Shown piece after piece: positions 24,301 to 32,196 of a DNA stretch of 35,694 bases. The position numbers and the translations under genes are program-made. The stretch is from Lachnospiraceae bacterium (GTDB lineage: Bacteria > Bacillota > Clostridia > Lachnospirales > Lachnospiraceae): assembly GCA_016283275.1 (NCBI GenBank), contig JAEEMP010000034.1:1-35694 (forward strand), read 5' to 3'. The number at the start of each line of letters is the position of its first letter. Position 1 is the first letter of the stretch. The notes below the pieces were generated by a model. It was given only the letters and a program-made list of their open reading frames with translations. It was not told the DNA's origin and searched no databases.

Positions 24301-24771
24301 GGAAAGATACACACCGTCGGGTACTATATAAGTCTCATCCTTATCGTAAAACCAAACATTTCTTAATATTCCGGCGCCGGAATACCACCTTGAGTTGGGA
24401 GATCTGTATGTACTCACAACGTCGATCGTGTTGTTTCCGCTCTTTATATAGGAAGTTATATCAACATCAAATGCGGAATATCCGTATTTCCACTCAAATG
24501 CGGATACACCGTTTATGTATATGACCGTATCCATATATACACAGCCGAAGCGTATGATATAAGTGTGGTCTTTCTTTTTTTCAACATTAAAGCTTTTACG
24601 GTAAAAACCGATGCTGTCCCGATAGAGGTTACCTACATCGCTTATCATCCAATCGTGAGGGACACAAACTGGTTTAAACCTATCGCTTTTTGCCATGTCT
24701 TCATAGGGAGTTTCAAGGGGAAATTCGGCGAAAGAAAAGCCGTCGTTGAATAAGATTCTTAAAGAACTCAT
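21361..24771 (-). CDS. GH2-family glycosidase (beta-galactosidase type)
   Basis: A 1136-residue GH2 enzyme. Order of parts: jelly-roll sugar-binding domain (about 25-150), Ig-like domain (about 155-255), TIM barrel (about 260-580) and a C-terminal set of beta domains resembling DUF4982 and Ig-like modules. The acid/base is E380 in SIGNEIYD and the nucleophile E458 in IFGSETGS. WTGWDYIGEPTPY near 515-530 is also typical. It should remove terminal beta-linked sugars, most likely galactose, although beta-glucuronide or other GH2 specificities cannot be excluded. No signal peptide is present, so it acts inside the cell on imported oligosaccharides. ATG 24771 has GGAGG six bases upstream; an ATG at 24786 has none. 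It is divergent from the importer operon. Confidence 0.92.
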   Translation of the reverse strand: MSSLRILFNDGFSFAEFPLETPYEDMAKSDRFKPVCVPHDWMISDVGNLYRDSIGFYRKSFNVEKKKDHTYIIRFGCVYMDTVIYINGVSAFEWKYGYSAFDVDITSYIKSGNNTIDVVSTYRSPNSRWYSGAGILRNVWFYDKDETYIVPDGVYLSGQKLSSGSFKLYADCELSTKGSFTGKVIHEIYDKEGIFVKKTETEVSFSGDYVSRSETVIDNTHLWDINDPYLYTVKTRLEADSIYDEESHRYGFRTISIDPDKGFFLNGRNIKLNGVCQHHDLGALGAAFNETALRRQFLKLKDMGVNSVRTSHNMPAEELLDIADEMGILINSESFDMWEKTKTTYDYGNFFPDWWEKDTRSWVRQDRSHTCVILWSIGNEIYDCHAGSGYKWNGLLRDAVRKYDYRHNAYIGSGSNYMEWEGAQKCADALETAGYNYGERLYDKHHKDHPERCIFGSETGSTVQSRGIYHFPLSKRLLTHEDGQCSTLGNCTTNWGAKSVDAVISDHRDRDFVFGQFIWTGWDYIGEPTPYFTKNSYFGQIDTAGFEKDTYYHYKAEWTDHKISPMVHVLPYWDFNEGQLIDVCVYSNAPTVGLYLNDSFLGKKTIDHAHSNILFASWQIKYVPGTLKAEAYDEDGNVIATDIQASFKDARSLILKADKDTLKADTKDLIFVEISAVDEDGHPVMNARNRINVTVSGAGILVGLDNGDSSDYEQYKGTSRKLFSGKLLAIIASNGKTGNINVLAESDGLSSAKLTLNAEEATVQKGSVFMEENYRSEEKHDIPIRRINLINKGTNRFDMSNNKTDVELKILPENATFNDISVKALTIDGVEANFAKVILEGNTAHVTALGDGSFRLTAVAKNGSSLSEIISELEFEAEGLGAATLDPYKTIPGINYSECSSKDADLSFLGGVFIPDLGKSFVTYDNVDFGPFGSDKIVIPIFSFDDELSLSVWEGGKNSKDCLGSFTYRARSIYNHYQENVFTLSRRIKGTKSVTIKFDSNGRFSFKGFSFERLNKAYETVQATENLRITGDSFTVSEDAITNIGNNVSIEFDNMNFDEGMSSVIICGRSHKEITSVHLVFEDENSNIRQMVEIPFSEEYKEFNLPLQDLRINGKVSLVFLPGSDFDLKWFKFIRK

Positions 24772-24864
24772 ATATAACCTCCGCACACAAATGATTTCTT
24801 TTTATAATAGTACAGATTTTTGGGAATAAGGTCTATCGTTTTTTGTCATTTAGGCGGTTTTACG

Positions 24865-24879
24865 TTAAGAAATTCTTAA
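24865..24879. promoter_or_regulatory. Palindrome in the GH2/importer divergent region
   Basis: TTAAGAA-A-TTCTTAA is a perfect 7-1-7 palindrome. A further half-site TTAAGA starts at 24886, exactly 21 bp after the first, so it lies on the same helix face. It is upstream of the importer promoter and between two divergent carbohydrate operons, a likely place for a regulator. Which protein binds is unknown. Confidence 0.45.
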
Positions 24880-24901
24880 TGAAGGTTAAGAGGTTTTTCT
24901 G

Positions 24902-24929
24902 TTGCTTTATATATTTTATCTGATATTAT
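24902..24929 (+). promoter_or_regulatory. Promoter of the importer operon
   Basis: TTGCTT (24902-24907) and TATTAT (24924-24929) are 16 bp apart, and TGA precedes the -10, giving an extended -10 element. The start of transcription would be near 24936, about 20 bases before the first ATG. Confidence 0.55.
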
Positions 24930-24955
24930 TTTAGCGAAAGGCTTAATTGTGACGT

Positions 24956-25849
24956 ATGAAGAAGGATAGGAAGAAGAATATATTTAAAAAGCGCGCCGGA
25001 AGACAGCGGATCGGAGCATTGGCATTTTTAAGCCCGAGTCTTATCGGTGTATTTTTATTTTTTGTGCTCCCTTTTTTCGTGGTCATATATTATTCGATGA
25101 TAGATAACCCCATAACGGCTAATTTTGTGTGGTTCGAAAACTTTGGAAAAGTATTTAATAACGGAGCGTTTAAGATCGCTTCGGGAAATACCCTTAAGTT
25201 TTCGGTCATTGCCATGCCTTTATCCGTAATACTGGGCCTGTTGCTTGCGATACTTCTTGACCGCGACATGCCGTTAAGAAGCCAGTTTCGTACCTGTTTT
25301 TTAACGCCAATGATGGTGCCTGTTGCATCTGTAGTGCTTATCTTTCAGGTAATGTTTCATTATAACGGCGCACTTAACAGATTTATGGCCAATTTCGGAG
25401 TCGATAAGATAGACTGGCTTAAGTCGGAATACGCGCAGGTCGTGATCATCATTCTTTTCCTTTGGAAAAATCTGGGTTACAACATGATCCTGTTTCTATC
25501 GGCGCTTGAATCGATACCTAGGGATATATTGGAGGTTGCGACACTCGACAGTGCCAATCCTTTTCAGATATTCTTTAAGATAAAGATAAGGTATCTTACT
25601 TCGACGATATTGTTCGTTACCATATTTTCGCTCATTAACTCGTTTAAGGTATTCAGGGAGATATACCTGTTGACCGGTGATTATCCCAATGAGCTTTATA
25701 TGCTTCAGCATTTTATGAACAATACGTTTAAATCGCTCGATTATCAGAAACTTTCATCGGCGGCGATCATCATGTCGCTTGTCATGGTCGTGATAATCGG
25801 TGCGTTGTTTATGATAGAAAATCATTTCGGAAAGGATGTGGAAGAATGA
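24956..25849 (+). CDS. Carbohydrate ABC importer permease, MalF/UgpA type
   Basis: A 297-residue inner-membrane permease with six hydrophobic segments. The cytoplasmic coupling (EAA-like) loop reads ILEVATLDSANPFQIFFKIKIRYL in short segments around residues 189-212, with the key glycine of the EAA loop replaced by serine. LAFLSPSLIGVFLFF at the start is typical of sugar permeases of the CUT1 class. The start ATG has only a distant AAGG, so translation initiation looks weak. The stop overlaps the next permease by four bases. No ATPase gene is in the operon; CUT1 importers of clostridia usually borrow a shared MsiK/UgpC-type ATPase encoded elsewhere. Confidence 0.93.
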   Translation: MKKDRKKNIFKKRAGRQRIGALAFLSPSLIGVFLFFVLPFFVVIYYSMIDNPITANFVWFENFGKVFNNGAFKIASGNTLKFSVIAMPLSVILGLLLAILLDRDMPLRSQFRTCFLTPMMVPVASVVLIFQVMFHYNGALNRFMANFGVDKIDWLKSEYAQVVIIILFLWKNLGYNMILFLSALESIPRDILEVATLDSANPFQIFFKIKIRYLTSTILFVTIFSLINSFKVFREIYLLTGDYPNELYMLQHFMNNTFKSLDYQKLSSAAIIMSLVMVVIIGALFMIENHFGKDVEE

Positions 25850-26757
25850 AAAAAAGAAACACCCTCTCCGCAAAAAAAAGAAGAAAGCTTGTCAGTACCT
25901 GTATCGCGGTCGTCGTTGCACTTTTCTTTGCCGCGATATTCATAACGCCTATCGTGCTTACGATCACCAATTCATTCATGGCGCAGTCGGAGATAAATGC
26001 CAATTACGGCGCGGTATTTGCCAAGAATGAAAAAGGCGGAAAAGTATTCATTTCGGAAATAGTCAATCTTAAGTTTATACCCGATATGGTTTCTTTTACG
26101 CAGTATTTAACGGTACTGTTTAAAAGCCCCGATTACCTTTTTAAGTTCTGGAATTCGGTAATACTGGTGGTGCCTATCGTTGTATTTCAGCTTGCTGTAG
26201 CGATGTTTGCCTCCTACGGTTTTATGAGAGCAAAAGGCAAGCTTAAGGAAATCGTATTTTTCTTATATGTAATACTGATGCTCATGCCCTATCAGGTAAC
26301 GCTTGTGCCAAACTACCTTGTGTCTACCTGGCTTAACATAGTGGATACCAGATGGGCTATCTGGCTTCCGGGCGTGGCATCACCGTTTGCGGTATACCTT
26401 CTTACAAAATTCATGCGCAGGATACCGTCATCCTATATAGAGGCCGCGCAGATAGACGGAGCGGGAGAATGGCAGATATTCAGGCGTATCTGCGCACCGC
26501 TTTGCAAAGGATGTCTTTGCTCGGTCGCAATACTTGTGTTTATTGACTACTGGAATATGGTCGAGCAGCCGCTTATCTTACTTTCGGATGCGGAGCTCCA
26601 CCCGTTGTCCGTGTTCCTGTCGCAGATCAACAGCGGCGAGACCGGACTTGCTTTTGCGGTAGCAACGATATATATGATACCCTCGATACTCATATTCCTC
26701 TACGGAGAAGATTACCTCGTGGAAGGGATCATGTACCAGGGCGGTATTAAGGGATAA
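25846..26757 (+). CDS. Carbohydrate ABC importer permease, MalG type
   Basis: The 303-residue partner permease has six hydrophobic segments and a clear EAA loop, EAAQIDGAGEWQIFRRIC, near 197-214. This is the contact point for the ATPase. The first external region (about 40-90) is longer than usual and contains a charged insert with KNEKGGK. The ATG overlaps the stop of the MalF-type gene (ATGA), so translation is coupled and equal amounts of the two are expected. Together they should form the channel for the lipoprotein receptor encoded at the end of the operon. Confidence 0.93.
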   Translation: MKKRNTLSAKKRRKLVSTCIAVVVALFFAAIFITPIVLTITNSFMAQSEINANYGAVFAKNEKGGKVFISEIVNLKFIPDMVSFTQYLTVLFKSPDYLFKFWNSVILVVPIVVFQLAVAMFASYGFMRAKGKLKEIVFFLYVILMLMPYQVTLVPNYLVSTWLNIVDTRWAIWLPGVASPFAVYLLTKFMRRIPSSYIEAAQIDGAGEWQIFRRICAPLCKGCLCSVAILVFIDYWNMVEQPLILLSDAELHPLSVFLSQINSGETGLAFAVATIYMIPSILIFLYGEDYLVEGIMYQGGIKG

Positions 26758-26818
26758 AATTGGCAGGCAAGCCGCTTGCGCAGCTCAAAAGGATTGCCCA
26801 AAATACGGAGGACTTAAA

Positions 26819-28549
26819 ATGGAGAACGGAAAAAAGAGAGAGTGGATCAAGAATGCGGTTATCGTATTTCTTATAGTGATGTTGATACTGACTCTTTTCT
26901 CAAATACAATAATGAACTATTCGCTTCCCGAGGTAGCGGCCCAGTACTGTTATTCGGGGCAGATCACCAATAAGGTAAGAGGAAGCGGTGTTGTGGAGAC
27001 CGACGATCCCTACAAGGTAGAATTTAAGGAATCCAGAGTTATCGAATCCGTTGCGGTAAGAGAGGGCGACTATGTCGAAAAGGACGCAGTCTTATATTAT
27101 CTTGAAGCCGGTGAGAGCGAGGAACTTAAGGAAGCCATCAAGAATCTCGAAGACAAGCAGGCAGCTTATGAACAGAAGATCATAAGCGAAGCGATATCAA
27201 GAGAGGTTACAAGTGCCGTAAACAGCGGAAGTATCGGAAGCCTTGAGAGCAATCAGGCAAAGATCGAAGCCGCAAAGACAAAGGTAAAAAACGCGCAGAC
27301 AAGAGTTGATGCGCTTACCAAACAGCAGGAACAGTATTCCAATTCAAGTACATCACATATTTCGGAAAACAAGGCTTTAAAGGATGCACAGGATGCACTT
27401 AAGTCCTGGGAAGATCAAAATGCAAAAGATCAGGCCAATCTGACCGCTATTGAAGCCGAATACAATCTGGCAAAGAGTAGTGATGCGGACGCTCAGGAGA
27501 AGGTAGCCGATGCTACAAGAGAAAGGGACATGGCTTTACAGCATTATAATGATGTAAGTGATAATGATTTGGATAACGACGGAGACGGTGTGGGCGATGC
27601 AGAAGGAGATTTAAAAAAGGCAGAAGATGCATTGGCCGATGCCAATTATGAGAAGACCAAAACTGCAAAAAAAGTCGCCGATCTTAAGCCTTCCTACGAC
27701 GGCGCTGCCGCAAATGCGGCCAATTCCGCACAGCAGGTGGCTAATTATACTCAGGCCGTAAAGGACGCGCAGCAGAATCTCGATAATAAGACATACGATA
27801 TTTCAACCCAGCTTGCGGATGCGAGGACAGCGCTTGAAAGAGCCAACAAGGAATACGAAGAGCTTATCGACAAGCTTTCCAAAGAGTATGCCCTTGACGA
27901 TATGAAAAAGGAGATCGCGGATCTTCAGGTCGAAGTCGAAAAATTAAGAAGTACTTCGGGCGGGGATACGATAACCGCTCCGGTTGCAGGCACTATCTTA
28001 AGCATGAAGTATGTTGCGGGCGAGACTATCGAAAAAGGTTCCGAGGTTACCGAGATCCAGAAAGCAGGCAAGGGATTCAGACTTACCATGAACGTTACAA
28101 ACGATCAGGCCAAATACATCACTATCGGTGATGAGGCCGAAGTGACCAACTCCTGGTGGTATACCGATGTACACGCTAAGGTTACCCAGATCCGTCCCGA
28201 CAAGACCAATCCTTCAAACGGCAAGATCGTGGTATTCGAGCTTGAAGGAGAAGATCTTACAAACGGCCAGAATCTTTCGCTTACAGTCGGAAGCCGTACT
28301 GCCAATTACGAAAATATCGTACCGACCAGCGCCATCCAAAAGGATGATAAAGGTAAGTTTATATACAGGATAGATGCAAAGAGCACGCCTTTGGGCAACA
28401 GATATATCGCCCATCGTGTGGATGTGGAAATATTGGCAGAGTCCGAAAATGAGACTGCGGTTTCGGGCGACCTTTCGGGCTGGGAGTATATAATCACAAA
28501 TGCATCAAAACCCGTTGAAGACGGTAAGCAGGTAAGACTTAAAGAGTAA
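26819..28549 (+). CDS. HlyD/MacA-type periplasmic adaptor with calcium-loop insertion
   Basis: A 576-residue adaptor (membrane fusion protein): one N-terminal membrane helix (about 13-31), a first lipoyl-like half with REGDYVEKDAVLYYLE (81-96), a long helical hairpin (about 98-385), the second lipoyl half with TITAPVAGTILSM (about 390-402) and C-terminal beta-barrel domains. Residues 250-260 read DLDNDGDGVGD, the DxDxDG pattern of thrombospondin type 3-like calcium loops, near the middle of the hairpin, where the tip should be. Such adaptors normally serve efflux pumps; here the gene stands among importer genes. It starts after CGGAGGA, 61 bp downstream of the MalG-type gene. Confidence 0.85.
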   Translation: MENGKKREWIKNAVIVFLIVMLILTLFSNTIMNYSLPEVAAQYCYSGQITNKVRGSGVVETDDPYKVEFKESRVIESVAVREGDYVEKDAVLYYLEAGESEELKEAIKNLEDKQAAYEQKIISEAISREVTSAVNSGSIGSLESNQAKIEAAKTKVKNAQTRVDALTKQQEQYSNSSTSHISENKALKDAQDALKSWEDQNAKDQANLTAIEAEYNLAKSSDADAQEKVADATRERDMALQHYNDVSDNDLDNDGDGVGDAEGDLKKAEDALADANYEKTKTAKKVADLKPSYDGAAANAANSAQQVANYTQAVKDAQQNLDNKTYDISTQLADARTALERANKEYEELIDKLSKEYALDDMKKEIADLQVEVEKLRSTSGGDTITAPVAGTILSMKYVAGETIEKGSEVTEIQKAGKGFRLTMNVTNDQAKYITIGDEAEVTNSWWYTDVHAKVTQIRPDKTNPSNGKIVVFELEGEDLTNGQNLSLTVGSRTANYENIVPTSAIQKDDKGKFIYRIDAKSTPLGNRYIAHRVDVEILAESENETAVSGDLSGWEYIITNASKPVEDGKQVRLKE

Positions 28550-28550
28550 T

Positions 28551-29630
28551 ATGGAATATCTTAAAAGCGTATTTACCAAAAAACAGAATAAATGGCTTAT
28601 CTTTTCGGGCGTTGCGCTTTTTGTGTTTTTTGTCCTTCTTATCATAGGGATGGCGCTTTCAAGATCGCTTGATTCGCAGCTTGCCGCGCAAAGATGGAGC
28701 AAGGATAAAGAATATGCCCAGGTAAGCGTGTTTTTCTCACAGCTTTCGGGCATGACCAAAGACAATATAAAAGAACTCGATTTCAAGATCGAACAGCAGC
28801 TTGATCAGGACAGCCTTGTGGCCGATTCCCCCGAGGGAATAAGGCGTATAAGCGCTTACTCTGCAGTGGGTAAAGCGGAGGTTGCATCGGAAAAGGCGAC
28901 CAAAAGTTTAAAAGCCATCGGAGTCGGCGGAGATTTCTTTTACTTTCATCCGATGGAACTTTTATCGGGTTCTTTCTTTGACGAGGAAGATATCAATAAG
29001 GATCGCGTGGTACTCGATCAGGATGCGGCCTGGGAACTTTTCGGCTCAAACGATATAGTGGGACAGATCATCACGGTAAACGGAAGGTCCCATGTTGTGG
29101 CAGCAGTCATAAAGCGCGACACCGGAAGGCTTAACCGCCTTGCGGGCAACAATGAAAGCACGATCTATCTTTCATACGAATCGCTCAAAACGGATATGGG
29201 AGAACTCGGGCTTAACAGTTATGAAGTATTGTTGCAAAACCCCGTAAGGGATTATGCGTTAAACACGGTAAAAGATAAAATTTCAGAAGATGAATTAAGA
29301 TATGAGATCAAACAGAATACAGGAAGATTTAACTGGACAAAGCTTTTGTTAAACGTTAAAAATTTCGGTTCAAGAAGCATGAATTCAAAGACTGTTGTAT
29401 TCCCCTATTGGGAGAATATGGCAAGAGGTCTTGAAGATATAATGACACCTATATGTGCCGTCGCAGTGATCATGATGGCTTTTGTGATCGTAAATCTAAT
29501 CGTTCTTATTGTAAGAATGTACATTAAGCGTACGATACACTTTAAAGACATTAAGGATTTTGCTGAACGCCGGATCGAAAAATACAGAGAAGTCAGAAAC
29601 AGAAAAAAGGAGGATGGCGAATATTTATGA
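28551..29630 (+). CDS. MacB-like membrane protein with only two membrane helices
   Basis: The 359-residue protein has a membrane helix near 15-37, an extracytoplasmic domain of about 260 residues resembling the MacB periplasmic core (stretches such as SGSFFDEEDI, VVLDQDAAWELFG and GQIITVNG near 140-185), and a second helix near 300-324, followed by a basic cytoplasmic tail. Full MacB/FtsX permeases have four helices and a fused or separate ATPase; the last two helices and any ATPase are absent here. It begins one base after the adaptor stop and overlaps the lipoprotein gene by four bases. It is probably a structural partner of the adaptor rather than a pump. Confidence 0.75.
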   Translation: MEYLKSVFTKKQNKWLIFSGVALFVFFVLLIIGMALSRSLDSQLAAQRWSKDKEYAQVSVFFSQLSGMTKDNIKELDFKIEQQLDQDSLVADSPEGIRRISAYSAVGKAEVASEKATKSLKAIGVGGDFFYFHPMELLSGSFFDEEDINKDRVVLDQDAAWELFGSNDIVGQIITVNGRSHVVAAVIKRDTGRLNRLAGNNESTIYLSYESLKTDMGELGLNSYEVLLQNPVRDYALNTVKDKISEDELRYEIKQNTGRFNWTKLLLNVKNFGSRSMNSKTVVFPYWENMARGLEDIMTPICAVAVIMMAFVIVNLIVLIVRMYIKRTIHFKDIKDFAERRIEKYREVRNRKKEDGEYL

Positions 29631-32086
29631 AAAAGAATCTGATGAGGGTGACCGCAGCTTTATTATGTGCGGCAATGGTGATACCGTTTGCTTCCTGCGG
29701 AAAGAAGGCACCTGTAAAAACCATCAATAAAGACGCTATTTACAGAGAGGAATTAAAATCTCTCAATTTTAACCCGGGATTTCAGGCCGACAATTTTACA
29801 TACTCGGACGGTTACCTTTATTTTTCGGGTTATCAGTACGACGAAAAGACGTATTCAAGTACGACGATGATAGAGATCACGGATATTGACGGTAACTCTA
29901 CCGGCGAGTACGTTCTTTCCGATAGCAGCTGGATAAACAGGGTAGCAAAAGCACCCGGAGGAAATGCTTATGTCTGCTTTTCCGAATATAATGCAAGCGG
30001 TGAGATGACCACTTTTTATACCGGCGGAGCCGTAGGTTCAAGCCTTGAAAAAGAAGACGAGGACAATGAGACCGAAGACGTTTCCGATGATACGGAAACG
30101 CCCAAAGATCCCGATTCCGAAACCGGGGGTTCAGCAACTTCGGTTGCAGATACTATAGACGATACTGTCGACATTTTACCTGATGACGGCGAAGATTATT
30201 CGTATGAAGAGAAATACTATATCGCTGTCATAGATAAAACCGGAAAAGAACTTTCAAGAGTATGTACAAGCGAAACTACAGATATAATGTATCTTGACGG
30301 TGTCATTCCGACAACTGACGGGTTGATAGTGTACAGCGGTACGACCTTGGCAAAGTTTGACAAGGATTTAAAATTTGTAAAACAAAATACACTTGACGGG
30401 GATTTCTGGATCAACGAAGTTTTTGCCGATAAGACCGGTAAGGTTTATGTAAGTTACTGGGGCAATGAAAAGGCGATCGTAAAGCCTCTCGACACAAACA
30501 CACTTACGCTTGGCGATGAAAGTACCATTCCGGTAAGCCTCTCAATGTTTACCATATATGACGGAGCCGGCGGATACGATCTTTTCTTAAAGAACAATAC
30601 ATCGCTTTACGGATACAATATCGGCGATGCCGATAAGACAGAGGTAATAAACTTTATCGATTCCGATATCGCAGCATCGTATTTCAATGCTTTCGTACCT
30701 TTGGAAGACGGAACGTTTCTGGGATTCTATACCGAATACGTGAGCGGAAAAGACAACTATGAAGGCACATATAAAGGATACCTTGCACGCTACACAAAGG
30801 TGGATCCTTCGGATGTGGTGGAAAAGAAGGTCTTAACACTTGGCTGTATCTATCTTGACGGTGATGTAAGAAAAAGGGTTGTCGATTTTAACAAGTCAAA
30901 CCCCGAATACAGGATATCGATAATCGAATACAATACTTTCAATACCGAAGAAGATTATTCGGCAGGCTCAAACAAGCTTAACTCAGATATAGCAGCGGGA
31001 CAGGTTCCGGATATAATCCTTTCAAACGATCCTTCGCTCATCTCAAATTATGCGTCAAAAGGACTGTTTCTGGATCTTTATAAATACCTTGACAACGATC
31101 CCGCGATCGATAAGAACGATATATTCCCGAACCTTTTAAAGGCCTGCGAGTATGACGGCAAGCTTTATCAGATTGCTCCTTTCTTTAATGTATCCACTGT
31201 TCTTGCCAAGAAAAAGTTTGTTGGTGACAGGACTTCATGGACATTTGAAGAGATGAAGAAGTTTGAAGAAGGTCTTCCCGAAGGCACGCTTCTTTTTGCC
31301 GGATCGACCAGAGATGAGATCCTGTCCCAGTGTCTTGCAATGGATGCAAATTACTATGTGGATATGGGCAAAGCAAAATGTAACTTCGATTCGGATGCGT
31401 TCAAGTCGCTCCTCACTTATGTAAAGAACCTTCCCGAAGCAACCGATGAGTATTACGAACAGCTTTACAATTCGGGACTTTTCGATTCATACGAGACAAT
31501 GTACAGAGAAGATAAGGTCGTACTCTACAATGAATATTTATCGGATCCCACAGCTTATGTAAGAGATGTATACGGTTACATGGGTGAAGAGTGCGTATTC
31601 ATAGGTTATCCCACAATGGAAGGAAACGGTTCGATGCTTACTTTCTATAATTCGTCATCAATATCGTCGAAGTGTGCCGCACCCGAAGTTGCATGGGATT
31701 TCGTAAAGTATTATCTGACTCCCGAATATCAGGATACCATAAGCTGGCAGATACCCGCTTCGATGTCAAAGTACGACGAGATCTGCAAGGAAGCCATGAA
31801 GATGCCCACTTATACGGATTATGAGACGGGCGAGGAAATAGAAAATCCTCCCACATTCTGGATGAACGGTCAGGAGATCCCACTTCCGCTTCTTACCCAG
31901 GCAGATGCCGATAAGCTTAAGAGCTTTATCTTATCTGTCGATAAGCTTCAGTGTACTTTAAGCGATGACATTTTAAATATCATTACCGAAGAAGCCGCTC
32001 CTTTCTTTGAAGGTCAGAAATCGGTCGACGATGTCGCTTCGCTTATACAGAGCAGAGTATCCATTTACATTAACGAAAAGCAGTAA
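29627..32086 (+). CDS. Large lipoprotein: beta-rich domain fused to a solute-binding protein
   Basis: The signal peptide ends in a lipobox, FASC, with lipidated C24. Residues about 40-395 are a beta-strand-rich region with repeats of the type DGYLYFSG and GKVYVSYWG, resembling a beta-propeller, interrupted by a very acidic Ser/Thr linker (about 143-195). Residues about 400-819 are a family 1 extracellular solute-binding domain (VPDIILSND, LYQIAPFFNVST, and PEVAWDFVKYYLTPEYQ near 690-706). Usual receptors have 400-450 residues, so this one is nearly double. It should capture the sugar for the MalF/MalG permeases. The ATG overlaps the previous stop (ATGA). A terminator follows. Confidence 0.87.
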   Translation: MKKNLMRVTAALLCAAMVIPFASCGKKAPVKTINKDAIYREELKSLNFNPGFQADNFTYSDGYLYFSGYQYDEKTYSSTTMIEITDIDGNSTGEYVLSDSSWINRVAKAPGGNAYVCFSEYNASGEMTTFYTGGAVGSSLEKEDEDNETEDVSDDTETPKDPDSETGGSATSVADTIDDTVDILPDDGEDYSYEEKYYIAVIDKTGKELSRVCTSETTDIMYLDGVIPTTDGLIVYSGTTLAKFDKDLKFVKQNTLDGDFWINEVFADKTGKVYVSYWGNEKAIVKPLDTNTLTLGDESTIPVSLSMFTIYDGAGGYDLFLKNNTSLYGYNIGDADKTEVINFIDSDIAASYFNAFVPLEDGTFLGFYTEYVSGKDNYEGTYKGYLARYTKVDPSDVVEKKVLTLGCIYLDGDVRKRVVDFNKSNPEYRISIIEYNTFNTEEDYSAGSNKLNSDIAAGQVPDIILSNDPSLISNYASKGLFLDLYKYLDNDPAIDKNDIFPNLLKACEYDGKLYQIAPFFNVSTVLAKKKFVGDRTSWTFEEMKKFEEGLPEGTLLFAGSTRDEILSQCLAMDANYYVDMGKAKCNFDSDAFKSLLTYVKNLPEATDEYYEQLYNSGLFDSYETMYREDKVVLYNEYLSDPTAYVRDVYGYMGEECVFIGYPTMEGNGSMLTFYNSSSISSKCAAPEVAWDFVKYYLTPEYQDTISWQIPASMSKYDEICKEAMKMPTYTDYETGEEIENPPTFWMNGQEIPLPLLTQADADKLKSFILSVDKLQCTLSDDILNIITEEAAPFFEGQKSVDDVASLIQSRVSIYINEKQ

Positions 32087-32096
32087 AACAACGTAT

Positions 32097-32131
32097 TTAA
32101 GAGCCGTCTTTATGTGACGGCTCTTTTTTTT
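32097..32131 (+). terminator. Terminator of the importer operon
   Basis: AAGAGCCGTC pairs with GACGGCTCTT (loop TTTATGT) and continues into eight T residues. Confidence 0.93.
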
Positions 32132-32141
32132 GTCAATAAAC

Positions 32142-32153
32142 TTAATCGATTAA
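32142..32153. promoter_or_regulatory. Palindromic operator-like site upstream of the sugar kinase gene
   Basis: TTAATCGATTAA is a perfect 12-bp palindrome with a central CG, the layout of LacI/GalR-family operators. It lies about 45 bp upstream of the -35 box. It does not fit the catabolite-response (cre) consensus. No regulator gene is in the window. Confidence 0.45.
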
Positions 32154-32196
32154 CCAAAAAAACGCAAAAATTACATGAAAAATGCTTAATTTTGAT

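Noticed and set aside
24772-24786. ATG five codons upstream of the GH2 start
   Set aside because: The GGAGG ribosome site lies between this ATG and the next one, which must be the real start.
24804-24848. Minus-strand promoter for the GH2 operon
   Set aside because: A TATTAT -10 is present at 24804-24809, but no -35 lies at a workable distance, so the promoter could not be placed.
32139-32156. Catabolite-response (cre) site upstream of the sugar kinase
   Set aside because: The palindrome has the central CG but misses the TG and CA arms of the cre consensus; it fits a LacI-type operator better.
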